Under the pieces are notes generated by a model. The model did no database searches, had not been told where the DNA came from, and worked only from the letters and a program-made list of their open reading frames with translations. DNA of 39,108 bases. It comes from a virus. The stretch lies in IMG/VR virus record IMGVR_UViG_3300024520_000202, positions 1-39,108 of that record. One strand, given 5' to 3'. Within the stretch, counting starts at the first letter, position 1. Each line of letters opens with the position of its first letter. Both the position numbers and the translations under genes were made by a program. Of the stretch, positions 1 through 7,545 are shown in pieces.

Positions 1-555
1 GACAGCTTATGGAAGCTACGTGAAGTACTTGAAGCACTTGGCCAAGATGTACCAGATGGAAAACTTAGCTTAGATCTTAAAGAGCTTGTTGACTGTGAAT
101 GTGGTGCTACTGTGTTCCATGAAATCTATGAAGGGAAGAAAAAAGCTAAGATTGCTGACTTCCTTCTTGCTGATGAAGTGGATGGTGGTTCTGATGAAGA
201 TGAGGAAGACGAAGAAGATGAGTCTGAAGGAGAAGATATCAGTTCAATGGATGAAGATGAACTTGAAGAGTTTATTGAAGAGCATGACCTAGAAGATGAG
301 GTTAACCTTGATGATTATTCTACCATTAAGAAAAAACGTAAAGCAGTCCAAGAAGCCTTTGATACTGAAGAAGAAGACGAGGATGAAGATGAGGACGAAG
401 ATGACGATGATGAGGTCTCTTACACAGAAGCCCAAATCAAGAAAATGAAGCTAGACCAACTTGAAGAGCTGAATGATGATCTTGATCTCGGTATCGATGA
501 TATTGATGAGATGAAAAAGCCAAAAGCTGTTCGTAGAGTGATTAAAGCACTTAAA
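1..555 (+). repeat. Imperfect terminal direct repeat, left copy
   Basis: Bases 1-122 are identical to 38578-38699, and 451-555 are identical to 39004-39108. The middle differs by substitutions and by a net 24 bases (in frame) in the acidic codon run. See the findings for interpretation as a circular contig overlap with sequence variation. Confidence 0.9.
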
Positions 556-579
556 GCTAATGACCTTTTTGAAGACTAA
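1..579 (+). CDS. ssDNA-binding protein, DUF669-like (C-terminal part, 5' truncated by window edge)
   Basis: The reading frame is open from base 1 to the stop at 577-579 and has no start inside the window. The first 40 codons match the centre of the gene at 38362-39108, which shows the missing N-terminus. The visible part has a CECGATVF strand, then a long Asp/Glu-rich low-complexity linker (about residues 60-135 of this fragment) and a conserved basic C-terminal segment (KKPKAVRRVIKALK) ending in LFED. An acidic tail fits a phage SSB that uses it to contact replication proteins. The family call rests on the N-terminus of the other copy and on the Sak4/nuclease neighbours. It is followed by a strong terminator. 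Most likely this is the 3' end of the same gene that begins at 38362 in a circular genome, but it differs from that copy in the acidic linker. Confidence 0.65.
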   Translation, partial: DSLWKLREVLEALGQDVPDGKLSLDLKELVDCECGATVFHEIYEGKKKAKIADFLLADEVDGGSDEDEEDEEDESEGEDISSMDEDELEEFIEEHDLEDEVNLDDYSTIKKKRKAVQEAFDTEEEDEDEDEDEDDDDEVSYTEAQIKKMKLDQLEELNDDLDLGIDDIDEMKKPKAVRRVIKALKANDLFED

Positions 580-604
580 GAACTCAACCACATATTAAAA
601 TGAG

Positions 605-645
605 AAAGGGCTAGGGGTTTACTTAATCTACTAGCCCTTTTTATT
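605..645 (+). terminator. Rho-independent terminator after the SSB gene
   Basis: A perfect 10-bp stem, AAAGGGCTAG (605-614) with CTAGCCCTTT (631-640), encloses a 16-nt loop and runs directly into a T-rich tract. It lies 25 bases after the SSB stop and just before the nuclease gene, so the downstream nuclease/helicase pair relies on read-through or on its own promoter. Confidence 0.85.
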
Positions 646-655
646 GGAGCACATT

Positions 656-1129
656 ATGGCACAACAAGAATTTAAGGTAGTAAAAGAGTTTCTAGATAGA
701 GCCCGAGCTGAGTTGGGTGGTTATTGGTGGAAGGTGCATGGCTCTATGTTTCAGATAACTGGTAACCCAGATGTATGTGGTTGTTTACGTGGACTGTATA
801 TAGCACCAGAATTTAAGGATGGTAAAGGTAAATTAAGTGGTGTTCAAAAAACACGTATAAAACAGATTAGAGAGTCTGGAGGTTTTGCTGGTGGATATTG
901 GTCAGCAGATGAAGCTATAAAGGATATAAAGAAACATGTTAAAAACTTCGCTCTACAAAAAGCAAAAGACAGCCGTAAGGTTGTTCGCAAAAAGAAGGCA
1001 GCTCGCATTATTCATGGAGCCAGGGACTGGGAAGACAATCACCGCTTTCGCAATGGTAGATCAAAAACAAAGAAAAAAAAGAAGGCATCTACTCGTACTA
1101 GTAGTCTGTCCAAAAAATCTAATAAGTAG
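656..1129 (+). CDS. VRR-NUC domain nuclease
   Basis: 157 aa. Residues 36-39 (GNPD), 52-54 (EFK) and Gln64 form the VRR-NUC pattern PD...(E)xK...Q of the PD-(D/E)XK nuclease fold, followed by a typical GG...SADEAI end of the domain near residue 90. The family acts on branched or recombining DNA and in phages often sits next to SNF2-type helicases, as here. ATG 656 is chosen because GGAG at 646-649 sits 6 bases upstream; the TTG at 644 overlaps that site. The domain is complete by about residue 95, yet the frame runs on for 64 lysine/arginine-rich codons that lie out of frame over the helicase start (936-1129). That tail may be a DNA-binding extension or merely tolerated overprinting. Confidence 0.75.
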   Translation: MAQQEFKVVKEFLDRARAELGGYWWKVHGSMFQITGNPDVCGCLRGLYIAPEFKDGKGKLSGVQKTRIKQIRESGGFAGGYWSADEAIKDIKKHVKNFALQKAKDSRKVVRKKKAARIIHGARDWEDNHRFRNGRSKTKKKKKASTRTSSLSKKSNK

Positions 1130-2561
1130 TTGGGAAGATGAACTCAAAGAGCATATGGACGACTACCAGTTCATGGGCTCACTAAAAGAGCTCAAAGAAA
1201 CTGAGGTTGATACCTCTAAAGCTTATACCTTTGTGGTAATTAATTATGAGCAAATGAGGATCCACATAGACTATCTTGTTAAACGGGGTTGGCACTTCGT
1301 TATTCCCGATGAGAGTCATAGAGCTAAGAACAGAAGAGCTAAGACCTCAAAAGCTTTATGGAGACTGGCCTTTGTCCCTTATAAATTGATACTCTCTGGT
1401 ACACCCATAACCAAAAATGAGATTGATCTATGGTCACAATTCAAATTTCTTATGCCCTCATTGTGGGGTACTAATTTTAAATTATTTGCTGAGAAAGCTC
1501 TTAGAGAGACAGACTTTGGTGACTATAAGAAATGGGTACCTCATAAGAAAAAAATAAAGCGTTTTATGAAGAAAGCCCAGAGGTTTACATACTATTTAAA
1601 ATTAGATGATATGACAGATATGCCTAGTAAACATGATATACCTATCAGAATAGTAATAAATAGGCAACACAGGAAAGCGTATAGGGAGCTAGAACAGAAC
1701 TTCCTTACTGAATATAAGGGCAAACGCTCTAGCATAGATCTAGGGATAACCAGCCTCCTTAGGTTACAACAGCTAACTGGGGGTCATTTAATATATGAGA
1801 ATGGAGATGCTACTCGCTTTAAAGATCAACCTAAACTATGGTGGATACTTGACAAGTTAGAAGACCTTGGTAAAGAGAAACTACTTATTATATGTAGATA
1901 TAGCTATGAGATTGATCTTATAAAGACAGCATTGAACAAGTTAAAATATAAGATTGATATAATGCAGGGAGGAATGAGTCAAAAGGAAGTAACCAAGGTT
2001 AGACACAGTTTCCAATCAGAAAAAGGCTGTCAAATACTTATTGGTCAAATATCAGTAGTAAAAGAAGGTAACAACTTCCAAAAATGCTGTAGAAACACTG
2101 TTTTCTATTCTAAATCATTGAGCTATGTTGATTTAGACCAATGTAAAAAAAGGACATGGAGAAACGGTCAGAAGAGAAAAGTTAAATATTACCACCTAAT
2201 AGTGGAGGAATCTATTGACGAGAGCATAGAAAAGCTTTTAGATAGAAAGACATTAGATATTAATAAAGCTTTAATAGAGCTAGTATACAATAAAAATATA
2301 AGGAGAAACAACATGGCTAAGAAAACTACTTCAAAGAAAACTACTGAAAAGAAAGCACCTGCTAAGAAAGCACCAGGTAAGCTAGAAATGCCAGAATTTG
2401 GTGTTGATGCAATTGCAAAGGGTTTGGGTGTTGATGCACGTACAGCTCGCTTAAAATTACGCAATGCTGGTGTTGAGAAGTCAGGAAGAACATATGACTT
2501 TAAAAACAAAACTGGTGTAGACAAAATGGTAAAACAACTATCTAAAAAATCTGCTGAGTAA
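936..2561 (+). CDS. SNF2-family (SF2) DNA helicase/translocase with C-terminal fused basic domain
   Basis: 541 aa. Helicase motifs appear in order: Q-like LYKKQ (6-10), Walker A GTGKT (30-34), DESH box (125-128), SGTP motif III (154-157) and motif VI QxxxRTWRNGQ (402-412), matching the QxxxRxxRxGQ signature of SNF2/Rad54-like translocases. Such phage proteins remodel replication forks or assist recombination and annealing. AAAGGA at 919-924 precedes the ATG by 11 bases. The first codons are already part of the conserved domain, so this start is needed despite a 194-base overlap with the nuclease gene. The helicase proper ends near residue 455. The frame then continues without a stop into an 82-aa Lys/Ala-rich protein that has its own ribosome site and start. 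Confidence 0.85.
   Translation: MLKTSLYKKQKTAVRLFAKRRQLALFMEPGTGKTITAFAMVDQKQRKKRRHLLVLVVCPKNLISSWEDELKEHMDDYQFMGSLKELKETEVDTSKAYTFVVINYEQMRIHIDYLVKRGWHFVIPDESHRAKNRRAKTSKALWRLAFVPYKLILSGTPITKNEIDLWSQFKFLMPSLWGTNFKLFAEKALRETDFGDYKKWVPHKKKIKRFMKKAQRFTYYLKLDDMTDMPSKHDIPIRIVINRQHRKAYRELEQNFLTEYKGKRSSIDLGITSLLRLQQLTGGHLIYENGDATRFKDQPKLWWILDKLEDLGKEKLLIICRYSYEIDLIKTALNKLKYKIDIMQGGMSQKEVTKVRHSFQSEKGCQILIGQISVVKEGNNFQKCCRNTVFYSKSLSYVDLDQCKKRTWRNGQKRKVKYYHLIVEESIDESIEKLLDRKTLDINKALIELVYNKNIRRNNMAKKTTSKKTTEKKAPAKKAPGKLEMPEFGVDAIAKGLGVDARTARLKLRNAGVEKSGRTYDFKNKTGVDKMVKQLSKKSAE
2313..2561 (+). CDS. Nested in-frame small basic HTH-like protein (internal start)
   Basis: 82 aa, in the same frame as the end of the helicase gene. 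AAGGAG at 2299-2304 lies 8 bases before ATG 2313, a better ribosome site than the helicase itself has. The protein has an AKKTTSKK/KKAPAKKAP tail like histone-like proteins, then a compact helical segment (about residues 28-78: GVDAIAKGLGVDARTARLKL...GRTYDF) resembling a short winged-helix DNA-binding domain. The same ARxxLR pattern recurs at the end of the protein at 28584-29231. It is probably made both alone and as the C-terminal domain of the helicase. Function unknown; DNA-binding or nucleoid-type role inferred. Confidence 0.65.
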   Translation: MAKKTTSKKTTEKKAPAKKAPGKLEMPEFGVDAIAKGLGVDARTARLKLRNAGVEKSGRTYDFKNKTGVDKMVKQLSKKSAE

Positions 2562-2597
2562 GTTCCCTCCCCCTTTCTTAACTCAAGTAGAAAATAG

Positions 2598-2637
2598 AAC
2601 TAGAGCTGGAACTCACACATTCTGGCTCTAGTTTTTT
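2598..2637 (+). terminator. Rho-independent terminator between converging gene blocks
   Basis: AACTAGAGC (2598-2606) pairs with GCTCTAGTT (2625-2633), a 9-bp stem, followed by a run of T. It ends the rightward nuclease/helicase unit where it meets the leftward lysis genes. The opposite strand has a less regular T-rich tract, so some bidirectional action is possible. Confidence 0.85.
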
Positions 2638-2899
2638 AGTTTTTAAGGAGCTCTTTACATTTTTTATTTTTTGGATGTAGAGGGCAATAGCACTGCTTTA
2701 ACCACACCGCATTATTCTGGTCTACTGTGAGCATTTGAAACTCACTGCCCATAGTCAATGTGGGTACGTAGTTGTATGAGGAACAGAAGCCTTTATTATG
2801 AGAAGAAGTCTCGCACCCTGTTACGGAACTTGCGATCACTAGCAACACGGTTAGAAGTGTCTTTTGCCTCAATATTTTTTTCCGTTTGGTCTTCTGCAT
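2636..2899 (-). CDS. Outer-membrane spanin lipoprotein (Rz1-like)
   Basis: 87 aa. A basic N-terminus (KTKRKKILRQK) is followed by a hydrophobic stretch (LLTVLLVIASS) and a lipobox-type VTGC, so Cys29 would be lipidated after signal peptidase II cleavage. The mature part is short and Cys-rich. The first 104 bases of the gene overlap the inner-membrane spanin gene (2796-2999) in another frame, the classic Rz/Rz1 arrangement. O-spanins bridge to the inner spanin and fuse the membranes in the last step of lysis, which implies a Gram-negative host. There is little homology to lean on; the call rests on architecture and context. Confidence 0.7.
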   Translation of the reverse strand: MQKTKRKKILRQKTLLTVLLVIASSVTGCETSSHNKGFCSSYNYVPTLTMGSEFQMLTVDQNNAVWLKQCYCPLHPKNKKCKELLKN

Positions 2900-2999
2900 T
2901 TTTTAATCTCTCAGTTTTTCTACCATTTAAGAAAGAAGAGACTTTTGCTACCCCCACTATTGCAGCGAGGATAGCAAGAAGTAGAGTGGCACTACTCAC
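2796..2999 (-). CDS. Inner-membrane spanin (Rz-like)
   Basis: 67 aa. A single N-terminal membrane segment (about residues 4-20, LLLAILAAIVGVAKV) is followed by a charged helical region (about 27-62) suited to a periplasmic coiled coil, as in i-spanins. It is short for Rz. The start is GTG at 2997-2999, which overlaps the stop of the preceding gene (GTGAGTAG), so translation is probably coupled. The o-spanin gene overlaps its 3' part. Function inferred from architecture plus position at the end of the lysis region. Confidence 0.65.
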   Translation of the reverse strand: MSSATLLLAILAAIVGVAKVSSFLNGRKTERLKNAEDQTEKNIEAKDTSNRVASDRKFRNRVRDFFS

Positions 3000-3165
3000 T
3001 GTCAGTATCCACTAGGATCTCATTGCCAGCAGCAACAAGGGCCTCTCCTACCATGACTATGGCAGTACCAACCACAGTATCTAAGATCTCACTTTCGAGT
3101 TGCTCATCAACTGCATCCCCAATTTTTTTGCCAAGATCTTCGGCCATTTTAGTAGTATCAAACAT
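2992..3165 (-). CDS. Small hypothetical protein of the lysis region
   Basis: 57 aa starting MFDTTKMAED. ATG 3165 is preceded by AAAGGA; an upstream start at 3186 has no better site. The N-terminal half is amphipathic; the second half (ILDTVVGTAIVMVGEALVAAG) is hydrophobic enough to lie on or in a membrane. It sits directly upstream of the spanins and overlaps the i-spanin start. A second holin or antiholin is possible, but nothing in the sequence proves it. Confidence 0.5.
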   Translation of the reverse strand: MFDTTKMAEDLGKKIGDAVDEQLESEILDTVVGTAIVMVGEALVAAGNEILVDTDSE

Positions 3166-3176
3166 ATTTAGTCCTT

Positions 3177-3572
3177 TCAAAAACAATTTTCTATAGTTAA
3201 CATAAATTCGTCAGGTAGCAAACCCTTCAGAAGTTTTAGGGTGTTTTTACTATCTGCTACCCCACGTCTTTCGCCAAAGTCAGCGAAATACTTACCAACA
3301 AGGATACACCCTGCAGTATCTAGTTCAGTGTTGCCTGTATGCATGAGTATATATACTCGTCCATCTACACCTTTGAGCTCCCACACATCCTTATATTTTG
3401 AGCTACTATATTTAACAACCTTATATACGCCTTCTGGAATACAGCTCTCATCTCTAATGTTATTAAGCCAGGTCTCTTCTAGAGTTACACAGATGGGCTC
3501 GTTCTCAATATGTAGTACTCCAAAACAGCCAGACTTATAACTATTACATGTTCTCTTAAGTAGTGCCTCCAT
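3177..3572 (-). CDS. DUF5675-family protein, candidate lysis/peptidoglycan enzyme
   Basis: 131 aa. The centre holds MHTGN...DTAGCILVG (about residues 76-92), the DUF5675 signature. Its His/Gly/Cys spacing is reminiscent of the HxG...SxGC active site of L,D-transpeptidases (YkuD type). ATG 3572 is chosen because AGGAGGGGAG lies just upstream; a longer frame to 3620 lacks such a site. It overlaps the end of the membrane-protein gene upstream by 17 bases and lies between that gene and the spanins, where an endolysin would be expected. No lysozyme, amidase or transglycosylase motif is seen elsewhere, so it may act on peptidoglycan. The DUF assignment is fairly confident; the enzymatic role is inference. 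Confidence 0.6.
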   Translation of the reverse strand: MEALLKRTCNSYKSGCFGVLHIENEPICVTLEETWLNNIRDESCIPEGVYKVVKYSSSKYKDVWELKGVDGRVYILMHTGNTELDTAGCILVGKYFADFGERRGVADSKNTLKLLKGLLPDEFMLTIENCF

Positions 3573-3888
3573 AGTCTCCCCTCCTACGTAAATAGATGCT
3601 ATCTGGTGATAAACTAGCATTAGTCTCTGCCATTACTTTAGTAAGGTCTCTTAGAACAGCATTACTCTCAGACTGTCTAATATCAAACCTATTCGAATGT
3701 GCTTCAAAGGCTGTCTTCCAATTATTATTACTTTCTTTTTGGTCAGAGCTCATTCTATCCACAATACCCCTTACTACTCCGGCATGTTGCTTCATTATGA
3801 ATACTAGTAATACAAAAAAGACCCCAAGGATTAATCCAGCTAATCCAAACTGTACGAAAGGGTCCCAATTAAAGTTAAAAAAGTCCAA
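3556..3888 (-). CDS. Single-pass membrane protein, holin candidate
   Basis: 110 aa. One strong transmembrane segment (about residues 12-32, VQFGLAGLILGVFFVLLVFIM) is followed by a hydrophilic helical domain (SSDQKESNNNWKT...). The start is TTG at 3886-3888 with AGGAG 9 bases upstream, close to the fibre gene stop. One-TM small proteins with a cytoplasmic coil occur among phage holins (class III or BhlA-like), and it heads the lysis block. It could equally be an antiholin or a membrane accessory protein. Confidence 0.5.
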   Translation of the reverse strand: MDFFNFNWDPFVQFGLAGLILGVFFVLLVFIMKQHAGVVRGIVDRMSSDQKESNNNWKTAFEAHSNRFDIRQSESNAVLRDLTKVMAETNASLSPDSIYLRRRGDYGGTT

Positions 3889-3900
3889 TGTTTATTACTC

Positions 3901-5907
3901 CTATTCATAGCTTATGTTTACGGCTCCGGCATTAAACGTATCAGTGCCTGACCTTGTTATACGTAATCTATCTAATTCACCACTTAGTGTCTTTATACCA
4001 GATGCAATACAAACACTAGTTAATGTTTTACCCATTGACGACATAAGCCACTTATTCCCCCCCATATGATCTAAAACAGCCACTGCGTCCCCCGGAAGAG
4101 TTTGGCGTAGCACTAAAAACCCAGAGGTGGATGTGGCTGTGCCCCCCGACTGTGGAGTGTCAACTTGGCTTGTATAGCCACTTGTCTCTAGGCCACCGCT
4201 ATCCCCCAACTGAACCATTATTTCATCCGAGCCAGTTAAATCTACACCATCAAACATGACAGTAATACGTTTTGTCCCTGAAGGTATAGAGGTAAAATCA
4301 AAAGCAGTTCCAGATGTTGTGGCTTGCTCTGTTTCTAGTGTAATACCTGTTACCAAATCATCTACTTCACTTTTATTATAAACATCCATAACGGCTCTGG
4401 CCTGAGCTGCAGTTAAATCTTCGGGGTCACCAGTACCAGCTGTTACTCGTCCTTTTATAGTGGAGGTTGCCATATCACTAAGTTTGGCATTTGTTACGCT
4501 ATTGTCTGCTATAGCTGCACTCTGTACAGTATCAATCCAAACACCAGTTGTACTATCACCTATAAGTACATGAGTCTCCCATTGAGAGGATAAAATAATA
4601 GAAGAAGAGCCTTCTATAGTATCAGAGCCACCAGCGTTGATAGTTAAGGTATTAGCATCGCCAGTTTCTTTTACAAAAGCGAACTTCATGTCTTCACCAT
4701 AGACAGAGAGCTCTGATAAATTTACAACTACATTACCCCCGGAAGTATCAACCTTAAATAAGTAACCTTCTTCAGATAGTAGGGGTATAAATGGGCTATC
4801 AGCAAAGGTCTTAGTTACCACCTCATTATATAAACCTTCAGCAGCACTAGAGGCAGCGGCGGCAGCACTTGCAGAAGCAGCACTTTCACTAGTGGCGGCA
4901 TTTGTTTCACTAGTGGCGGCATTTGTTTCACTAGTGGCGGCATTTGTTTCACTAGTGGCGGCATTTGTCTCTGACACAGCAGCGGCGGCAGCGGCGGCAC
5001 CAACAGCACCAAATAACAGAGAAGGTGCAAAGACCAATACATTCTTAGTACCTGATTGAGGAGCTATGTCTAAGGTAAGTGTAGTATTCTCAAGTGTATA
5101 CTCATCTGGTCTAAATACCTTACGTTGGGTAGAGTTCTCTCGTGTCAGACTTACATTATCAATATTACCAGTAAATGTAGTGCTGCCAGTAAAGGTGATA
5201 AGCTGAGTAGCACCAGCTACAATAGTCTCTATATGGGTGCCATTAGCAGTACGTCCAGTACCAGCAGTACCAGCCATGTTAGGTGTTATTGTACCAGCAG
5301 AGTAGTCAGATACAGTAAAGGTTAACGTATAACTTTCTCCCTCATGCATGAGTATAGCAGCACTTTGCTCTAGGTCTCCATCCGTAGCAGTAGCTTTAGC
5401 CACACCATCAGCAATGGTCCAACCCACACCTTTAGTCCAGTCCTCATCAGTACTAAAGCCACCATTAGTAGTAAACTCATCTAGTAAATCTGCGAAAACC
5501 ATGAGTGTCTTTTCATCTGTACCTAAATCTACAGATAAAGTAAACTCAGTAGTAGTACCATCACCTGAGAAAGACTGGAAGAAAGCATCATTCTCTACAT
5601 CAGCTATCTGGATATTGGGTACTGTCCATAGAGCACCACTATCGGCGTCAGCAGCAGCCTGGTTGGGGTATAGTGCCAAGTCATAATTCTCTTGAACGTG
5701 AGGTATAATAACATTACCCCCATAGACAGGGTAGCCATCCTCATTAAGTATTATGCTACTTGACAGAGTAGCACCAGTGTAATCAGTGGCTAGTGCTATT
5801 ACAGTGGAGGTACTTTCTTCATATGCTTTTAATACAGCACCAGAATAAGGTACACCTTCTCCATCATCATATTGGGGGGGTAAAAATGCAAGTGGATACC
5901 AAGTCAT
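3901..5907 (-). CDS. Tail fibre / receptor-binding protein
   Basis: 668 aa. The N-terminal about 100 residues (GVPYSGAVLKAYEE..., then NEDGYPVYGGNV) resemble the particle-anchoring domain of podoviral fibres and spikes. Residues about 140-260 look like a beta-sandwich carbohydrate-binding module (ESYTLTFTVSDYSAG...NIDNVSLT). Next comes an Ala/Ser/Thr-rich shaft with four SETNAAT heptads (about 310-345), then a variable distal region including AIADNSVTNAKLSDMA, a motif common in fibres. It lies after the ejection genes and before the lysis genes, a usual place for the receptor-binding gene. Good ribosome site (AAGGAG) before ATG 5907. No hydrolase motif was seen, so adhesion rather than degradation is inferred. 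Confidence 0.8.
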   Translation of the reverse strand: MTWYPLAFLPPQYDDGEGVPYSGAVLKAYEESTSTVIALATDYTGATLSSSIILNEDGYPVYGGNVIIPHVQENYDLALYPNQAAADADSGALWTVPNIQIADVENDAFFQSFSGDGTTTEFTLSVDLGTDEKTLMVFADLLDEFTTNGGFSTDEDWTKGVGWTIADGVAKATATDGDLEQSAAILMHEGESYTLTFTVSDYSAGTITPNMAGTAGTGRTANGTHIETIVAGATQLITFTGSTTFTGNIDNVSLTRENSTQRKVFRPDEYTLENTTLTLDIAPQSGTKNVLVFAPSLLFGAVGAAAAAAAVSETNAATSETNAATSETNAATSETNAATSESAASASAAAAASSAAEGLYNEVVTKTFADSPFIPLLSEEGYLFKVDTSGGNVVVNLSELSVYGEDMKFAFVKETGDANTLTINAGGSDTIEGSSSIILSSQWETHVLIGDSTTGVWIDTVQSAAIADNSVTNAKLSDMATSTIKGRVTAGTGDPEDLTAAQARAVMDVYNKSEVDDLVTGITLETEQATTSGTAFDFTSIPSGTKRITVMFDGVDLTGSDEIMVQLGDSGGLETSGYTSQVDTPQSGGTATSTSGFLVLRQTLPGDAVAVLDHMGGNKWLMSSMGKTLTSVCIASGIKTLSGELDRLRITRSGTDTFNAGAVNISYE
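4884..4974 (-). repeat. 21-bp tandem repeat in the fibre shaft (SETNAAT heptads)
   Basis: Units start at 4891, 4912, 4933 and 4954. The first three are identical and the last diverges at its end; a partial unit precedes them at 4884. Each encodes SETNAAT on the minus strand. Heptad repeats build a trimeric coiled-coil shaft, and identical DNA units allow length change by slippage or recombination. Confidence 0.9.
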
Positions 5908-5919
5908 TATATATTCTCC

Positions 5920-7533
5920 TTATTGGGCTACGACATTACCCTTAGCATCTACTATTATTGGCTTAGGGCCTCCAAGTAAACGCTGAGGTGTAGGTGAAAT
6001 AGGGCCACCTTCAACAGTAGCTTTATTTATATTACCTCTATTAAGTAAGGCTTGACTGATACCTATCTCTTTATCAGTCATTGGTAACCTACTTATATTC
6101 TCAGGTGAAGACAGTAACCGTTGGGCAACTGGCTCTGGTGTTGGTACCTCCACCTTACGTAACCCTGCCAGAGTATCCTCAACAATAGACTGTTGGACTC
6201 TAGCACCTCTTTTAGCCGTTACAGCTTCCTTGGCTCCTCTAGCAGCAACACCTAAGACATTAGCAGTGGCAGCACCTGGTAGATTACCAGTGCCTCCCAT
6301 AATTATAGCAGGAAGACGGCTAGCTACTAGATCAAGTATCTCTGTACCAGCATTAGGATTAGCTGCTTTCTCAAGCAACTCCTTAGCTTCATCTGGCCAA
6401 CCTCTAATACGTTTCTTATTAAGGAATAGGTTTTTATAGCCAGTCTGCATTACACTATGTGGGTTCTTAGATAAAGAAGCTCTCTCAGCGATAGCATCCA
6501 GGTCACGTATCATCGATCTAGCCTGCCAAAGCTTTCTACCATTTATAAGTGCATTATTACCTGCCACATCTGTAGTATCTACTATGTCTCTAAGCTCATT
6601 CTGTAGTAAATATAACTTCCTGCCATTAGCATCAAGGTCACCAGTTTTGGCATCAACCATCTTATTAATTTTTTGAGTAAGAGCCTCATCTAAGTCTTGT
6701 ACTTGATTTAGGGTCAAGCTCCTCCCCTTATTACCTGCCAATTCATCTAAATGCCCAGCCAACTCTTTAGCTTCACTAGTCATCTTTCCACTAGGTAAAG
6801 CTTTAGGCATACTCTCACTAAGTTTAGTCTCGAACTTATCAGCTACTTGATTAGGGTTAAAGGTAGCACCTATCTCATCTGCCTGTTGGTATGCTTCCTT
6901 AGCAAGATTATCAATCTCATCCATGCCTATAATATTAGCCTTGGCTGCTTGTTTAGCGGCAGACCTCTTAGCTTGTACAGCACCAGTAGTAGAAGTGTCT
7001 TTTAGGAACCTTTGTACCACAGGTCTACTAGCCACAACATTACCAGTAGCAGACAGAGCCTTACCAGTGCCTCCCAAGTTTAAAGCTTGACCAGCAGCAC
7101 GAACATTACGAGCAGTACGAGTATCACCCTCAGTAACAGTCTGTATATCTCTTGGTAACTCTTCAGCTAGGTTACCCTCACGTCCTGGTACTGGTAATCG
7201 CCCAATAGTCTGACCTGCTAGGTAAGTACCCACATCAGTAATAGTACCTAAGCCTTCTTTAACTATCTCAGGAGTAACTTGTTCTGCAGTGGTAGCTAAT
7301 ACGTCTGGTACATTAGAGGCAAAGGCTAGGCCTTGTTGTATAGCTGTCTCTGGCAATGATTGCTCCCCAGCCACAAAGGCATCTGCTGCCTGTTGCATCT
7401 GCTGAGTTCTGTTCTGGGCACCTTGTTGTAGCTTCTGAGTATAGCCCAAATCAGCAGGGGTAGCTCGTTGTCTCCAGGTATCATTACTACTAGGCTGCTG
7501 AACAGCAGTAGCTCTATCTCTCCATGTGGGCAT
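5920..7533 (-). CDS. Putative internal/ejection protein (P22 gp16-like position)
   Basis: 537 aa, Ala/Gln/Thr-rich. The N-terminus has a repeated WRDRAT/WRQRAT element and a Gln-rich helix. Residues about 180-340 are a helical coiled-coil region, and a weakly hydrophobic Gly/Ala stretch (about 400-440) could contact membranes. P22-type phages carry three consecutive ejection proteins after the tail genes, and this is the third and largest in that position. Such proteins leave the virion with the DNA and help it cross the envelope. I see no lytic transglycosylase motif. The call rests on position and composition. Confidence 0.6.
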   Translation of the reverse strand: MPTWRDRATAVQQPSSNDTWRQRATPADLGYTQKLQQGAQNRTQQMQQAADAFVAGEQSLPETAIQQGLAFASNVPDVLATTAEQVTPEIVKEGLGTITDVGTYLAGQTIGRLPVPGREGNLAEELPRDIQTVTEGDTRTARNVRAAGQALNLGGTGKALSATGNVVASRPVVQRFLKDTSTTGAVQAKRSAAKQAAKANIIGMDEIDNLAKEAYQQADEIGATFNPNQVADKFETKLSESMPKALPSGKMTSEAKELAGHLDELAGNKGRSLTLNQVQDLDEALTQKINKMVDAKTGDLDANGRKLYLLQNELRDIVDTTDVAGNNALINGRKLWQARSMIRDLDAIAERASLSKNPHSVMQTGYKNLFLNKKRIRGWPDEAKELLEKAANPNAGTEILDLVASRLPAIIMGGTGNLPGAATANVLGVAARGAKEAVTAKRGARVQQSIVEDTLAGLRKVEVPTPEPVAQRLLSSPENISRLPMTDKEIGISQALLNRGNINKATVEGGPISPTPQRLLGGPKPIIVDAKGNVVAQ

Positions 7534-7545
7534 CTTGGTCTTCCT

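Noticed and set aside
86-292. Open frame overlapping the SSB fragment, with a counterpart at 38663-38872
   Set aside because: Out-of-frame shadow of the acidic codon runs; low-complexity Lys/Met-rich product and no ribosome site.
2758-3015. + strand open frames over the spanin and lysis genes (also 3241-3540 and 3596-3910)
   Set aside because: Antisense to genes with clear spanin, DUF5675 and membrane features and lacking ribosome sites.
4884-4974. Short regular repeats that might suggest a CRISPR array
   Set aside because: Units are contiguous 21-mers without spacers, in frame inside the fibre gene.
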